A stretch of 50,725 nucleotides of DNA from Gemmatimonadota bacterium (lineage in GTDB: Bacteria; Gemmatimonadota; Gemmatimonadetes; Longimicrobiales; Gaopeijiaceae), in the NCBI GenBank assembly GCA_022561145.1, contig JADFRS010000007.1, forward strand, positions 1 to 50,725, in the 5' to 3' direction. This document shows, piece by piece, positions 23,247 through 31,208 of the stretch. Position 1 is the stretch's first letter. Each line of letters starts with the position of its first letter. The position numbers were made by a program, and so were the translations under genes. A model generated the notes under the pieces. It was given only the letters and a program-made list of their open reading frames with translations, searched no databases and was not told the DNA's origin.

Positions 23247-24575
23247 CTAGCGGTCCCCACCCTTCATTACCCGGCCGTCTTTCACCACGATTTCGACGTT
23301 GGCGAGCATGTTGATGTCGAAGAGCGGGTTGCCCGACACGACGATGATGTCGGCCAGCTTGCCGGGCTCTATCGTACCCAGGTCGGGGCCGAGGCCCAGG
23401 ATCTCTGCGCCCGTCTTGGTCGCTGCCGAGATGGCTTCCATCGGACTCATGCCGCTGTCTACAAGCGCCGAGATCTCCCGCCACGCCGCCTCGGTGTGGA
23501 AGTTGAGCGGGCTGGCCGCGTCGGTCCCCATGGCCATCACCACGTTCGCTTCGATGAGTTGGCGGGCGGCCACCTTGCTGTTTCGGATCTGTCTGGGCGT
23601 GGTGCGGAAATAGCCTAGCCGCTCGAAGTCCACGAAGGAGCGCTGAAGCTCCGCGTAGATGTCGGGCGGAAGGCTCGCCTTGAGGCGGGGGTCCTGGAGC
23701 CGCTCGGGAAACGCCAAGGTGGCAGGGTAGACCCAGATGCGGTGGGAGATGGTCTGCACGACGGGGATGCCCTTGTGCGCGATCTCAGCCACGAGGGCCT
23801 CCTCGTACGGAGGATTGCCACCCGAGCCCATGTGCTGGAACACATCCACGCCCGCGTCGATCGCCTTCCGGATCGCTTCCGGCTCGTAGAGGTGGGCGTG
23901 GACCCGCACGCCCCGGGAGTGAGCCGCCTCGACGATCGCGTCGAAGTCGGCCTGCGTGAGTCCGACCCACGTCTTGATTACGTCGACGCCGGCGTCGATC
24001 AACTCGTGCGTCTTGGCCGCCGCTTCTTCGGGACTTGCGACCACGTTCTGTAGCTCATCCGGCACACCGGCGAGGCGCACCCGCGTGATCCAGGGCCCAC
24101 TCGTGTAGATCCGCGGGCCGGGGATTTCGCCCCGGCGCACGCGCTCACGCACCTTCAGGAGGTCGAGCGACGCCCCCAGGTCGAGCGCGGTGGTCACGCC
24201 TGCGTCGATCAACTGTTTCGAGGTGATTTCCATGATCTCCTCGATGCGGTCGGTCTCCGCGACGAACTCGTACCAGCGGTCGTAGTCGCCGTGGCCGACC
24301 AGATCCAGATGGGCGTGCATGTCGATCAGTCCGGGCAGCATGGTGCGGCCGCTCGTGTCGATGACACGCGTCCCCGGTGGAATCTCGATGTCGTCGACCG
24401 CGCCCACCGCCACGATCCGATTCCCTTCGATCAGTATGGCCGCGTGATGGATGGGCGGCCGCTCGTAGCCGTCGATGAGCATGCCGCCGACGAGAGCCAG
24501 CCGCTCCTGAGCGGACAGCGAGGCGGCGAGGGCCAGCAATACCACCCCAAGCCGGGTCGTCCTCCATGCGTTCAT
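23247..24575 (-). CDS. Exported amidohydrolase, metal-dependent
   Basis: 442 aa with a short signal peptide (VVLLALAASLSAQ). Motifs are the HAHLD metal site in MLPGLIDMHAHLDLVGHG, the lysine of VIKTWVG (a possible carboxylated metal ligand), histidines in RVHAHLYEP and FQHMGSG, and the catalytic aspartate in MGTDAASPLNF. This is the imidazolonepropionase/prolidase-like group. Substrate unknown. GAAGGAGA precedes ATG 24575. Its upstream leader is cut by the MITE-like element at 24597-24776. Before that insertion the start codon would have been 18 nt from the stop of the reductase gene at 24776-25747, so it was probably the third gene of an operon. Confidence 0.88.
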   Translation of the reverse strand: MNAWRTTRLGVVLLALAASLSAQERLALVGGMLIDGYERPPIHHAAILIEGNRIVAVGAVDDIEIPPGTRVIDTSGRTMLPGLIDMHAHLDLVGHGDYDRWYEFVAETDRIEEIMEITSKQLIDAGVTTALDLGASLDLLKVRERVRRGEIPGPRIYTSGPWITRVRLAGVPDELQNVVASPEEAAAKTHELIDAGVDVIKTWVGLTQADFDAIVEAAHSRGVRVHAHLYEPEAIRKAIDAGVDVFQHMGSGGNPPYEEALVAEIAHKGIPVVQTISHRIWVYPATLAFPERLQDPRLKASLPPDIYAELQRSFVDFERLGYFRTTPRQIRNSKVAARQLIEANVVMAMGTDAASPLNFHTEAAWREISALVDSGMSPMEAISAATKTGAEILGLGPDLGTIEPGKLADIIVVSGNPLFDINMLANVEIVVKDGRVMKGGDR

Positions 24576-24596
24576 GAGTCGTCTCCTTCGGCCCTA

Positions 24597-24776
24597 GTGT
24601 CCCGTTACCAATGTGTCTCGGCCAGTCGAGGGCACGGTGCATCCGTGGCCTCGGCGTTGGAACTCCTTACGACCACGCTTCGCGCGGTGCCCGCTAACGT
24701 TACGCTGCGTCGTCCCGCCTTGATCCCACGGCGCCCCGACCCTCTTGGTGGCTCGCGAACTTTCGTAACGGGACAC
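24597..24776. mobile_element. 180-bp MITE-like element with 12-bp terminal inverted repeats and TA duplication
   Basis: GTGTCCCGTTAC (24597-24608) and its exact complement GTAACGGGACAC (24765-24776) bound a 156-bp interior with no gene. The element is flanked on both sides by TA (24595-24596 and 24777-24778), itself within CTA...TAG, so the original target was probably CTAG. TA duplication and preference for CTAG are known for IS630/Tc1-mariner transposases, so this could be a non-autonomous relative. No transposase is in the window. The insertion point is the TAG stop codon of the minus-strand reductase gene, which the insertion regenerates. Confidence 0.7.
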
Positions 24777-25747
24777 TAGTACGTTCCCGCCACCCTCGCC
24801 CTCTGCCTGATCAGCGCGAGAACCGTGTCGATCGTCGGGGTCGGCTCGTCCACGAGCCGGCCCATCTCCTGGACGGCCGTAACCAGCGCATCGATCTCCA
24901 TGGGCCGGCCCTTGTCCAGGTCTTGAAGCATGGACGTCCTGTGCGCGCCCACCGCGGCCGCCCCGTCGATGCGCTTTTCCACGTCCACAGCGAAGCGAAC
25001 GCCCAGCTTTTCGCCGATGGCCTGCGCCTCGATCATCATCGCTCGCGCCACCGCCCGGGTGCCGGGCTCGGTCGCCAACACGTCGAGTGTCTCCAACGTA
25101 AGGGCGCTGATCGGGTTGAAGCATAGGTTGCCCCAAAGCTTGAGCCAGATCTCGTCACGGATACGGCGCACCGGCGCACGGATACCGGCGGCGATCAAGG
25201 CCTTGGAGAGGCGCTGGACGCGAACGGTCTTTTCGCCGGTGGGCTCGCCCAAGGTGAACCGGTTGCCTTCGATGTGGCGGATCACACCGGGCTCCAGCAC
25301 TTCCGCGGCGGTATAGACCACGCAGCCGATCGCCCGCTCGGGACCGATCTTGTCCCACTGTACGCCATCGGGGTCGACACTCTCCAGGCGATGGTCCTCC
25401 CAGGGGCCCTCTAGCCGGTGGAAATACCACCAGGGCACCCCGTTTACCGCCCACACTACCGCCGTGTCCGGGCCGAGCAGTGGCTGCATGACGTCCACTA
25501 TAGCCGGCACCGAGTGTGCCTTGAGCGTGACGATCACGTAGTCCTGCGGGCCGGCCTCGGCTGGATCATCCGTGCAGAGCGGGTGCGCTATCCGCTCCTC
25601 ACCGTCGATCTGAAGTCGCACGCCATGCTGCTTCATGGCGGCCAGGTGGGGCCCGCGGGCGATCAGCGTGACGTCTGCTCCGGAGAGAGCCAACTCGGCG
25701 CCGAGGTAGCCCCCGATCGCTCCGGCTCCGTAGACACAGATCTTCAT
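24776..25747 (-). CDS. 2-dehydropantoate 2-reductase-like protein
   Basis: 323 aa. An N-terminal Rossmann motif, MKICVYGAGAIGGYLGAELA, binds NADP. The ApbA/PanE C-terminal helical domain follows, with the catalytic-lysine region EIWLKLWGNLCFNPISALT and a late acidic helix. PanE makes pantoate for CoA synthesis, but many paralogues reduce other 2-oxo acids. Position between an acyl-CoA synthetase and an amidohydrolase argues for a catabolic paralogue. ATG 25747 has GGAGGGG 8 nt upstream and follows the synthetase stop by 19 nt. The stop TAG is formed by the target TA plus the first base of the MITE, so the protein end was not changed by the insertion. Confidence 0.85.
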   Translation of the reverse strand: MKICVYGAGAIGGYLGAELALSGADVTLIARGPHLAAMKQHGVRLQIDGEERIAHPLCTDDPAEAGPQDYVIVTLKAHSVPAIVDVMQPLLGPDTAVVWAVNGVPWWYFHRLEGPWEDHRLESVDPDGVQWDKIGPERAIGCVVYTAAEVLEPGVIRHIEGNRFTLGEPTGEKTVRVQRLSKALIAAGIRAPVRRIRDEIWLKLWGNLCFNPISALTLETLDVLATEPGTRAVARAMMIEAQAIGEKLGVRFAVDVEKRIDGAAAVGAHRTSMLQDLDKGRPMEIDALVTAVQEMGRLVDEPTPTIDTVLALIRQRARVAGTY

Positions 25748-25766
25748 GCGGGTACCCCTCCTTCTT

Positions 25767-27293
25767 TCACGCCAGCCCAAGCTTCTCCGCGAGGCCGATC
25801 CTCTGAACCTTGCCCGTCGCTCCCTTGGGGATCTCGTCGAGGAAGAGCACCGTGCGCGGCACCTTGTAGGCGACCAACCGTTCGGCGGCAAAGTCCCTGA
25901 GTTCTCCCTCGGTGGCCTCCACGCCTTCGCGTAGCACGACCGCCGCCGCCACCTCCTCGCCCAGCTTCTCGTGCGGCATGGCGAACGTGACCACCTGCTG
26001 CACGGCCGGGTGGTCCAGAAGCACCTCGTCCACCTCGCGCGGGGATATCTTCTCGCCCCCGCGGTTGATGATCTCCTTCAGGCGGCCAGTGATGCTCAGA
26101 TAGCCTTCGTCGTCCATGATGCCCTGATCGCCGGTCCGGAACCAGCCGTTGGTGAAACTGGAGGCGTTGGCCTCGGGGTTGCTCTCGTAGGCTGCCGTGA
26201 CGTTGGGCCCGCGGATGACGATCTCGCCGATGGCGCCCGTCGCGAGCAGGCCTCCCTCCTGGTCCATCACGCTCACCTCGGGGCCGGCGGCCATACCGAC
26301 CGTGCCGGGCTTTCGGGCTCTGGGCGGGAGCGGATTGCTCGTCATCTGGTGCGATGCCTCAGTCATACCGTACGACTCGATCACAGGCGCGCCGAACACG
26401 CTCTCCAGGTCGGCCATCACCTGGGGAGGTAGGGACGACGAGGACGAACGCACGAGACGCAGCCGTGCGGCGTCCACGATCTCCTGGTTGCGGGGTGCGC
26501 GCCCGAGGATCGCCTGGTGCATGGTCGGGACGGCCGTGTACCACGTAGGATCGGACTCTTGGAGCCACGTGAAGAACTTGAGGGCGTTGAAGCCCGGTGT
26601 GCAAAAGATGGAGGCACCAGTGCTTAGGGACGACAACACGGCCGCCATGAGACCGTGAATGTGGAACAGGGGCATGACGTTCATGCAGCGGTCGTCCGGG
26701 GTCAACTCGAGCACCTTCGCAATGCTGTCTGCCGAAGCGCAGACGTTGCTCTGCCGGAGTGGCACGATCTTGGGGCGGGAGGTCGTGCCCGAAGTATGCA
26801 GCACGAGCGCCACGTCGTCGGCCTGCGCGGGCCCACCACCGGTCGAGGGTTGCGACTCCTCGGAGGCCTCGCCCACGAACTCGAACTCACCTGAAGGCCT
26901 CTCATCGCCCGCCCTGATCTCGAGTACCCGAACCCCGAGCCGGTTGGCGACGCCGATCGCCTCCGACGTGCTTCCCTCTTCGACCACCAATGCCTTCGCC
27001 CCGAGGTCGGACAGGTAGAAGTCGAACTCCCGCTCTTTGTAAGAGGGGTTCAGCGGAGCCGTGGTCGCCCCCGCCCCGATCGACACGAAGGCGGATGCCA
27101 TCTCGGGCCCATTCGGAAGCACGATTGCCACCCGGTCGTTGCGGCCGATGCCGCGAGCGTTCAGCTCGGCCACAGTCCGGTCCACGTGGGCTCGCAGACC
27201 GGAGTAGGTGAGGGCCTCACGTCCGGGCGCCAAGAACGCGGGAGCGTCGTCGTGGCCGGCTTCGAGAAGAGCTCGAAGGGTGGGCAGGGGCAT
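25767..27293 (-). CDS. Acyl-CoA synthetase (AMP-binding, AAE3/oxalyl-CoA-like)
   Basis: 508 aa ANL-superfamily enzyme. Motifs are LHTSGTTSRPKIVPL (P-loop), VIESYGMTEASHQMTSNPLPP, GWFRTGDQG, LKEIINRGGEKISPREVD, and the C-terminal lysine in PKGATGKVQR. The MTEASHQM segment and overall length resemble the oxalate-CoA ligase/AAE3 branch, but other short acids are possible. It adenylates a carboxylate and transfers it to CoA. ATG 27293 has AAGGAGA 7 nt upstream; the open frame continues a further 155 codons upstream but antisense to the ArsC-like gene, so that part is not used. It is first gene of the run with the PanE-like reductase and the amidohydrolase. Confidence 0.9.
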   Translation of the reverse strand: MPLPTLRALLEAGHDDAPAFLAPGREALTYSGLRAHVDRTVAELNARGIGRNDRVAIVLPNGPEMASAFVSIGAGATTAPLNPSYKEREFDFYLSDLGAKALVVEEGSTSEAIGVANRLGVRVLEIRAGDERPSGEFEFVGEASEESQPSTGGGPAQADDVALVLHTSGTTSRPKIVPLRQSNVCASADSIAKVLELTPDDRCMNVMPLFHIHGLMAAVLSSLSTGASIFCTPGFNALKFFTWLQESDPTWYTAVPTMHQAILGRAPRNQEIVDAARLRLVRSSSSSLPPQVMADLESVFGAPVIESYGMTEASHQMTSNPLPPRARKPGTVGMAAGPEVSVMDQEGGLLATGAIGEIVIRGPNVTAAYESNPEANASSFTNGWFRTGDQGIMDDEGYLSITGRLKEIINRGGEKISPREVDEVLLDHPAVQQVVTFAMPHEKLGEEVAAAVVLREGVEATEGELRDFAAERLVAYKVPRTVLFLDEIPKGATGKVQRIGLAEKLGLA

Positions 27294-27446
27294 GCTGGTC
27301 TCCTTGGAGGTCACTGGCTCCCGTTTCGGGCAAGGCACATGTTGGGAGCTTCTGTCCCCCGGGGCAACGGGAGTGGGCTGGAAAGAGGGGCGTTGGGCAC
27401 GCACCTTGTGCGTCGAGCGTTCGCGACGCCGAACAAGAGGCGGTGG

Positions 27447-27797
27447 ATGGACGTACAGATCTTCGGCACGAAGAAGTGCATGGATACTCGAAAGGCGCTC
27501 CGCTTTTTCTCGGAGCGCCGGGTCAAGACCCACTTTGTGGATCTCAAACGGAAGGCCGCTTCCGTCGGCGAGTTGAGGCGCTTCTTGCAGAAGTTCGGTG
27601 TCGATACGGTGGTGGATCGCGATTCGAAGCGGTTCCTGAGCCTCGGCCTCCGCCAGACCGACTACTCCCACGAGCGCTGGCTCGAGACCCTCGCGGAAGA
27701 ACCCTTGATCTTGAGAACGCCTCTGGTACGGTGGAAGCACCGACTCACCATCGGCCACGAGGTCGAGACCTGGAAAGCCTGGATGGAGGAATCGTGA
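27447..27797 (+). CDS. ArsC/Spx-family thioredoxin-fold protein
   Basis: 116 aa, the usual size of ArsC/Spx/YffB proteins. The active-site region is IFGTKKCMDTRKALRFF with a single Cys11 and no CxxC partner, as in YffB-like members. The C-terminal LILRTPLVRW matches the conserved arginine/proline segment of the family. Members are glutathione-dependent arsenate reductases or redox/transcription proteins; no other arsenic gene is nearby. Its TGA overlaps the GTG of the aconitase X large subunit, which suggests a linked role, perhaps thiol maintenance for an Fe-S dehydratase (inference). ATG 27447 is preceded by AAGAGGCGG. Confidence 0.8.
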   Translation: MDVQIFGTKKCMDTRKALRFFSERRVKTHFVDLKRKAASVGELRRFLQKFGVDTVVDRDSKRFLSLGLRQTDYSHERWLETLAEEPLILRTPLVRWKHRLTIGHEVETWKAWMEES

Positions 27798-29056
27798 GCA
27801 CCTCGCTTACCGATCACGACCGGGCGCTGCTCGCCGGAGAGCACGGCGAGGCGCCGCGCATGGCCATGTCCATCCTCACACGCATGGCCGAGGTTCAGGG
27901 TGCCGAGGCCTTGCTGGACATCACGCAGGCGCATATCGACAGCGCACTCTACATGGGGGATGCCACGCTCGAGTACGCCGAGCGTTTGGCTGGCTTGGGT
28001 GCACACGTCGTGGTGCCCACGACGCTCAATGTGGCGGGCGTCGATCCACATGATTGGGAACGTTGGGCGGTTCCACCGGAGTGGGCGGCGAAGGCGCGTC
28101 GGCAGATGGAGGCCTATCAGGGCATGGGGTGTACGCCGTCCTGGACTTGTGCCCCCTACCAGACGGAGGCACGGCCCGAATTTGGACAGCAGATCGCGTG
28201 GGGAGAGTCGAGCGCCATCGTCTTCGCGAATTCCGTACTGGGTGCTCGTACGGAGCGATACCCCGACCTTCTGGACATCTGTGCGGCGATTACCGGCCGG
28301 GTACCGGCGGTGGGTCTGCACCTGGATGAAAACCGCCGTGGCAGAGTGCTCTTCCGCCTCGGCGACATTCCCTCCTCCTTACAGCGGGACGACGCACTCT
28401 ACCCGGTGCTCGGGCATTGGATCGGGTCCGTCGCGGGCCATCGGGTTCCCGTTCTGGACGGGTTCGAGGCCGCCCCGACCGAGGACCAACTCAAGGCCAT
28501 GGGTGCAGCCATGGCCTCGTCGGGCGCCGTGGCTCTGTTCCATGCGGTCGGCGTCACGCCCGAAGCACCGACTCTGGACGCAGCCTTCCACGGAGGTCGG
28601 CCGTCGGAGGTCATCGCCGTGACCATGGACCTACTGCGATCGGCCCGAGCGGATCTGCACACCGCCGGGGGCGACGCTCTCGATATGGTCGTACTGGGGA
28701 GCCCGCACTTCTCATTGGAGGAATTCCGCACCCTCGCGCCTCTGCTGGAGGGCGCCGAGCGGCACCCCGATGTGCGCTTCCTGGTCACCTGTGGACGTGC
28801 CGTGAAGCTGATCGCGGAAAAAGCCGGATTGCTTGGTCCCCTGGAGAGATTCGGGGGCGAGGTGACGGTGGATACGTGCATCCTGACGACGCCCATGCTG
28901 GCTGCCGAGACCCGCGTCCTGATGACCAACTCCGCCAAGTACGCCTACTACACACCCGGACTTCTCCGAAGGGCGATGGCGTTCGGAAGCACAGTCGATT
29001 GTGTGCGCTCCGCCATTGAGGGGCGCGTCACGCGGGATGACTCGGCATGGACGTGA
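27794..29056 (+). CDS. Aconitase X large (catalytic) subunit
   Basis: 420 aa. AcnX signatures are CTPSWTCAPYQ, QIAWGESSAIVFANSVLGARTERYPD, and the late cysteines of LVTCGRA and VDTCIL that serve the Fe-S cluster. Bacterial AcnX is known as cis-3-hydroxy-L-proline dehydratase, whereas the archaeal heteromeric form is phosphomevalonate dehydratase. Here the protein is a separate large subunit followed by a separate small one. With no mevalonate genes nearby, hydroxyproline-type dehydration is more likely but unproven. GTG 27794 overlaps the ArsC-like stop, with GGAGGA just upstream. It overlaps the small subunit by 10 nt. No proline racemase or pyrroline reductase gene is adjacent. Confidence 0.88.
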   Translation: MSTSLTDHDRALLAGEHGEAPRMAMSILTRMAEVQGAEALLDITQAHIDSALYMGDATLEYAERLAGLGAHVVVPTTLNVAGVDPHDWERWAVPPEWAAKARRQMEAYQGMGCTPSWTCAPYQTEARPEFGQQIAWGESSAIVFANSVLGARTERYPDLLDICAAITGRVPAVGLHLDENRRGRVLFRLGDIPSSLQRDDALYPVLGHWIGSVAGHRVPVLDGFEAAPTEDQLKAMGAAMASSGAVALFHAVGVTPEAPTLDAAFHGGRPSEVIAVTMDLLRSARADLHTAGGDALDMVVLGSPHFSLEEFRTLAPLLEGAERHPDVRFLVTCGRAVKLIAEKAGLLGPLERFGGEVTVDTCILTTPMLAAETRVLMTNSAKYAYYTPGLLRRAMAFGSTVDCVRSAIEGRVTRDDSAWT

Positions 29057-29493
29057 CGGCGGGCACCGCCTTCGTGCTCGAGGGTCATGCGCTCGTCGCG
29101 GGCGAAGCGGCGGGCCAACTCCTTGTCGCTTCCGAGCCGTTGAGCTTTTGGGGTGGCTACGACTCGGACACAGGAGAGATCATCGACCGCCGCCATGCGC
29201 TCTCCGGTTTGAACGCGAACGGCCGCATCCTGGCAATCCCTTCTACGCGCGGCTCCAGCACCACGAGCGCCGTTCTGTTGGAAGCCATCCGGGCGGGCAA
29301 GGCGCCGGCCGCGATCCTCACTTCTGAGGTCGATGCCTTTCTGGCGCTCGCGTCCATCGTCGCCGGCGAGATGTACCAATCCGCTCTTCCGGTAGTGGCG
29401 CTGCGACCGGAAGACTTCAGCAGACTGCGGTCCGGGGTCCGAGCCACGGTGGAGCGTTCGGGACGGGTGCGAGTCGGCGTGGGACCCGTCTAG
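29047..29493 (+). CDS. Aconitase X small (swivel) subunit, DUF126
   Basis: 148 aa swivelling beta/alpha domain. Typical features are PLSFWGGYDSDTGEIIDRRH at residues 30-50 and the substrate-binding serine loop IPSTRGSSTTSAVLLE. It completes the active site of the large subunit. Its ATG lies 10 nt inside the large-subunit gene, so equimolar translation is likely. The stop TAG (29491-29493) shares the tetranucleotide CTAG with the stop of the convergent cyclase gene. Confidence 0.9.
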   Translation: MDVTAGTAFVLEGHALVAGEAAGQLLVASEPLSFWGGYDSDTGEIIDRRHALSGLNANGRILAIPSTRGSSTTSAVLLEAIRAGKAPAAILTSEVDAFLALASIVAGEMYQSALPVVALRPEDFSRLRSGVRATVERSGRVRVGVGPV

Positions 29494-30539
29494 GCACGCT
29501 CCAACCCGTGCAAATCCAACCCGCGGTCCTTTCCGCGAAGTGTGACCTCACCCACCTCGGTCGACCCGAACCCTTCCGGCAGTGTGAGGCCCGCGAGGAG
29601 ATCGCCCGAGGCGACACATGGGTAGGGGCTGCCCTTGGCGTGGCCCTGGATGCGTGCAGCCGTGTTGAGCACGTCCCCATGATAGACGATCTCCTTCTTG
29701 ATCTCGCCGACCCAGGTGACGACCGCGATGCCGCCGTGGAGTCCGCCCTTGAATTCCGGGCAGATGCCGTAGGACTCGATGTATCGTTGGCGGTTGGCCT
29801 CCACCGCATCCTGCATGGCGAAGAAGCATTCCACGCAGCGCGCCTGATCGGTGGCCACTTTCCATGGCCATACGATGATGACCTGGTCCCCGACGTATTG
29901 GTAGACGGTCCCCCGCCATGGCAACACAGCGGTGTTGAGGTCGAAGAAGAAGTCCTGGAGGAACGCGCTGTACCTGAGGTGGCCGAGGTCTTCGGCTATG
30001 CTGGTTGAAGCCGTCAGATCGACGAAGAGAAATACCATCTCCGACTCTTGCGGTGTGTGATACCTGCCCAGGATGAAGTTGAAAACGTCTCGGCTGCGTT
30101 GCAGTTGACTGGCTTGGAGAACCCAGATGAACAGGAGAGACGCCACGGAGACCAGGAGGAAGTCACGCCGGAACGGGCCCTCCAACACGTAGAAGCGCGC
30201 GGCCCCCAGCATGGTGGTGTCGCGTGCTTCGGCCAGCCGGAAGGCGTTCGCGGCGGTGAGCCAGACAGAGAGCGTCGCAATGTACACAAACAGTCGTAGC
30301 GCAAGCAGCAGCCGAAACGAGGGATTGCGCATGCGCCCGAAGAAGACGAAGACCTCCATTGTCCCGACGGTCGCGCCGATCATGAACCCGGCCAGAAGGC
30401 CCCAGAGGATGTTGGCACCCGGCTGGGCATCCACGATCAGGAAGTTGACGTAGCCGAGCAGCCCGCCGACAACCAGCCCGAGAAGCGCAAAGCGTACGAC
30501 GCGGAGGAGGTTGAGGCGGAGCATGTGCGAGACGGTCAT
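29490..30539 (-). CDS. Membrane class III adenylate/guanylate cyclase
   Basis: 349 aa. The N-terminal 150 residues hold about four hydrophobic segments, for example VVRFALLGLVVGGLLGYVNFLI and ILWGLLAGFMIGATVG. Then comes a class III catalytic domain (about 165-345). Metal aspartates are visible in FLFVDLTASTS and YQYVGDQVIIVW; the transition-state Asn and Arg are in VLNTAARIQ. It should make cAMP or cGMP as a homodimer at the inner membrane. There is no sensor domain beyond the membrane part. It is the last gene of a minus-strand run with a DUF1232-like protein, DUF2461 and a methyltransferase. Confidence 0.85.
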   Translation of the reverse strand: MTVSHMLRLNLLRVVRFALLGLVVGGLLGYVNFLIVDAQPGANILWGLLAGFMIGATVGTMEVFVFFGRMRNPSFRLLLALRLFVYIATLSVWLTAANAFRLAEARDTTMLGAARFYVLEGPFRRDFLLVSVASLLFIWVLQASQLQRSRDVFNFILGRYHTPQESEMVFLFVDLTASTSIAEDLGHLRYSAFLQDFFFDLNTAVLPWRGTVYQYVGDQVIIVWPWKVATDQARCVECFFAMQDAVEANRQRYIESYGICPEFKGGLHGGIAVVTWVGEIKKEIVYHGDVLNTAARIQGHAKGSPYPCVASGDLLAGLTLPEGFGSTEVGEVTLRGKDRGLDLHGLERA

Positions 30540-30590
30540 CAGCTATGGGTAGCTCCCTCAGACGGATCCCCGGAGTGGGGCGAGACCCGG

Positions 30591-31199
30591 CTACGCCTGT
30601 ACCGAGATGTGCTGCCAGAGATGAGTGACGCTTTCCGACACCTCGCTCATGGCGGTCATGGCCAGTTGATCGAGCTTTTCGCCGAGTTCACGGCCCACGA
30701 TCCTACGAATGAACCGGATCGGCTCATCCAGGTCCCAGTCGAGAAGGGGCTTCGGCCCACGCTGAAGGTTCTGGAGAATCCGCATTACGAGGTACGCATC
30801 GTCCAGCAGGCCCGCGAGGCCCTGCGTCATCTCCGGAATGAGGTCCATCGGGTGCAAGAAGTATCGGGTCGCGTGCTCGAGAACGGGTTCGACCACGGCT
30901 GTCAGGCCCCGCTCCTCGGCAGCTTGCGAAGCGCTCGCCATCAAGATAGGCACGGTCTCGATGATTTCTATGGCTACCGAGACCGCCTCCTGGATCTCGT
31001 CCTCGGTGGCGTCTTGCAGGCGATCGCGTATGAAGCGCTCCAAGGGCTCGGTGCCCCTGGCCTTCGCGCTGTCGATCACGGCTTGAATCTCGGCCAGCTT
31101 CAACAGGGGACTCCACAAAGTGGGGAGAAGGGTGGTGCTACCTCGGCTACCCGAACGACCCGACTCGGCGAATGTGGGGAGTCGTCGGGCGCCAGACAA
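30591..31199 (-). CDS. DUF1232 (YkvA)-like protein
   Basis: Up to 202 aa, mostly helical. The segment YFLHPMDLIPEMTQGLAGLLDDAYLVMRIL matches the DUF1232/YkvA core (DLIP...DD), a small domain of unknown function often membrane-associated. The outer start is TTG 31199, which leaves 9 nt to the DUF2461 stop. An internal TTG giving a start at MKLAEIQAVID, with GGAG upstream, is just as plausible, so the first 34 residues are uncertain. It lies between DUF2461 and the cyclase. Confidence 0.65.
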   Translation of the reverse strand: MSGARRLPTFAESGRSGSRGSTTLLPTLWSPLLKLAEIQAVIDSAKARGTEPLERFIRDRLQDATEDEIQEAVSVAIEIIETVPILMASASQAAEERGLTAVVEPVLEHATRYFLHPMDLIPEMTQGLAGLLDDAYLVMRILQNLQRGPKPLLDWDLDEPIRFIRRIVGRELGEKLDQLAMTAMSEVSESVTHLWQHISVQA

Positions 31200-31208
31200 C
31201 CAGGATCG

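Noticed and set aside
24597-24776. Rho-independent terminator formed by the inverted repeats at 24597 and 24765
   Set aside because: The arms are 156 nt apart, are exact ends with TA duplications and fit a transposon better than a hairpin terminator.
27294-27758. 155-codon N-terminal extension of the acyl-CoA synthetase
   Set aside because: Antisense to the ArsC-like gene and without motifs; ATG 27293 has a good ribosome site and the normal family N-terminus.
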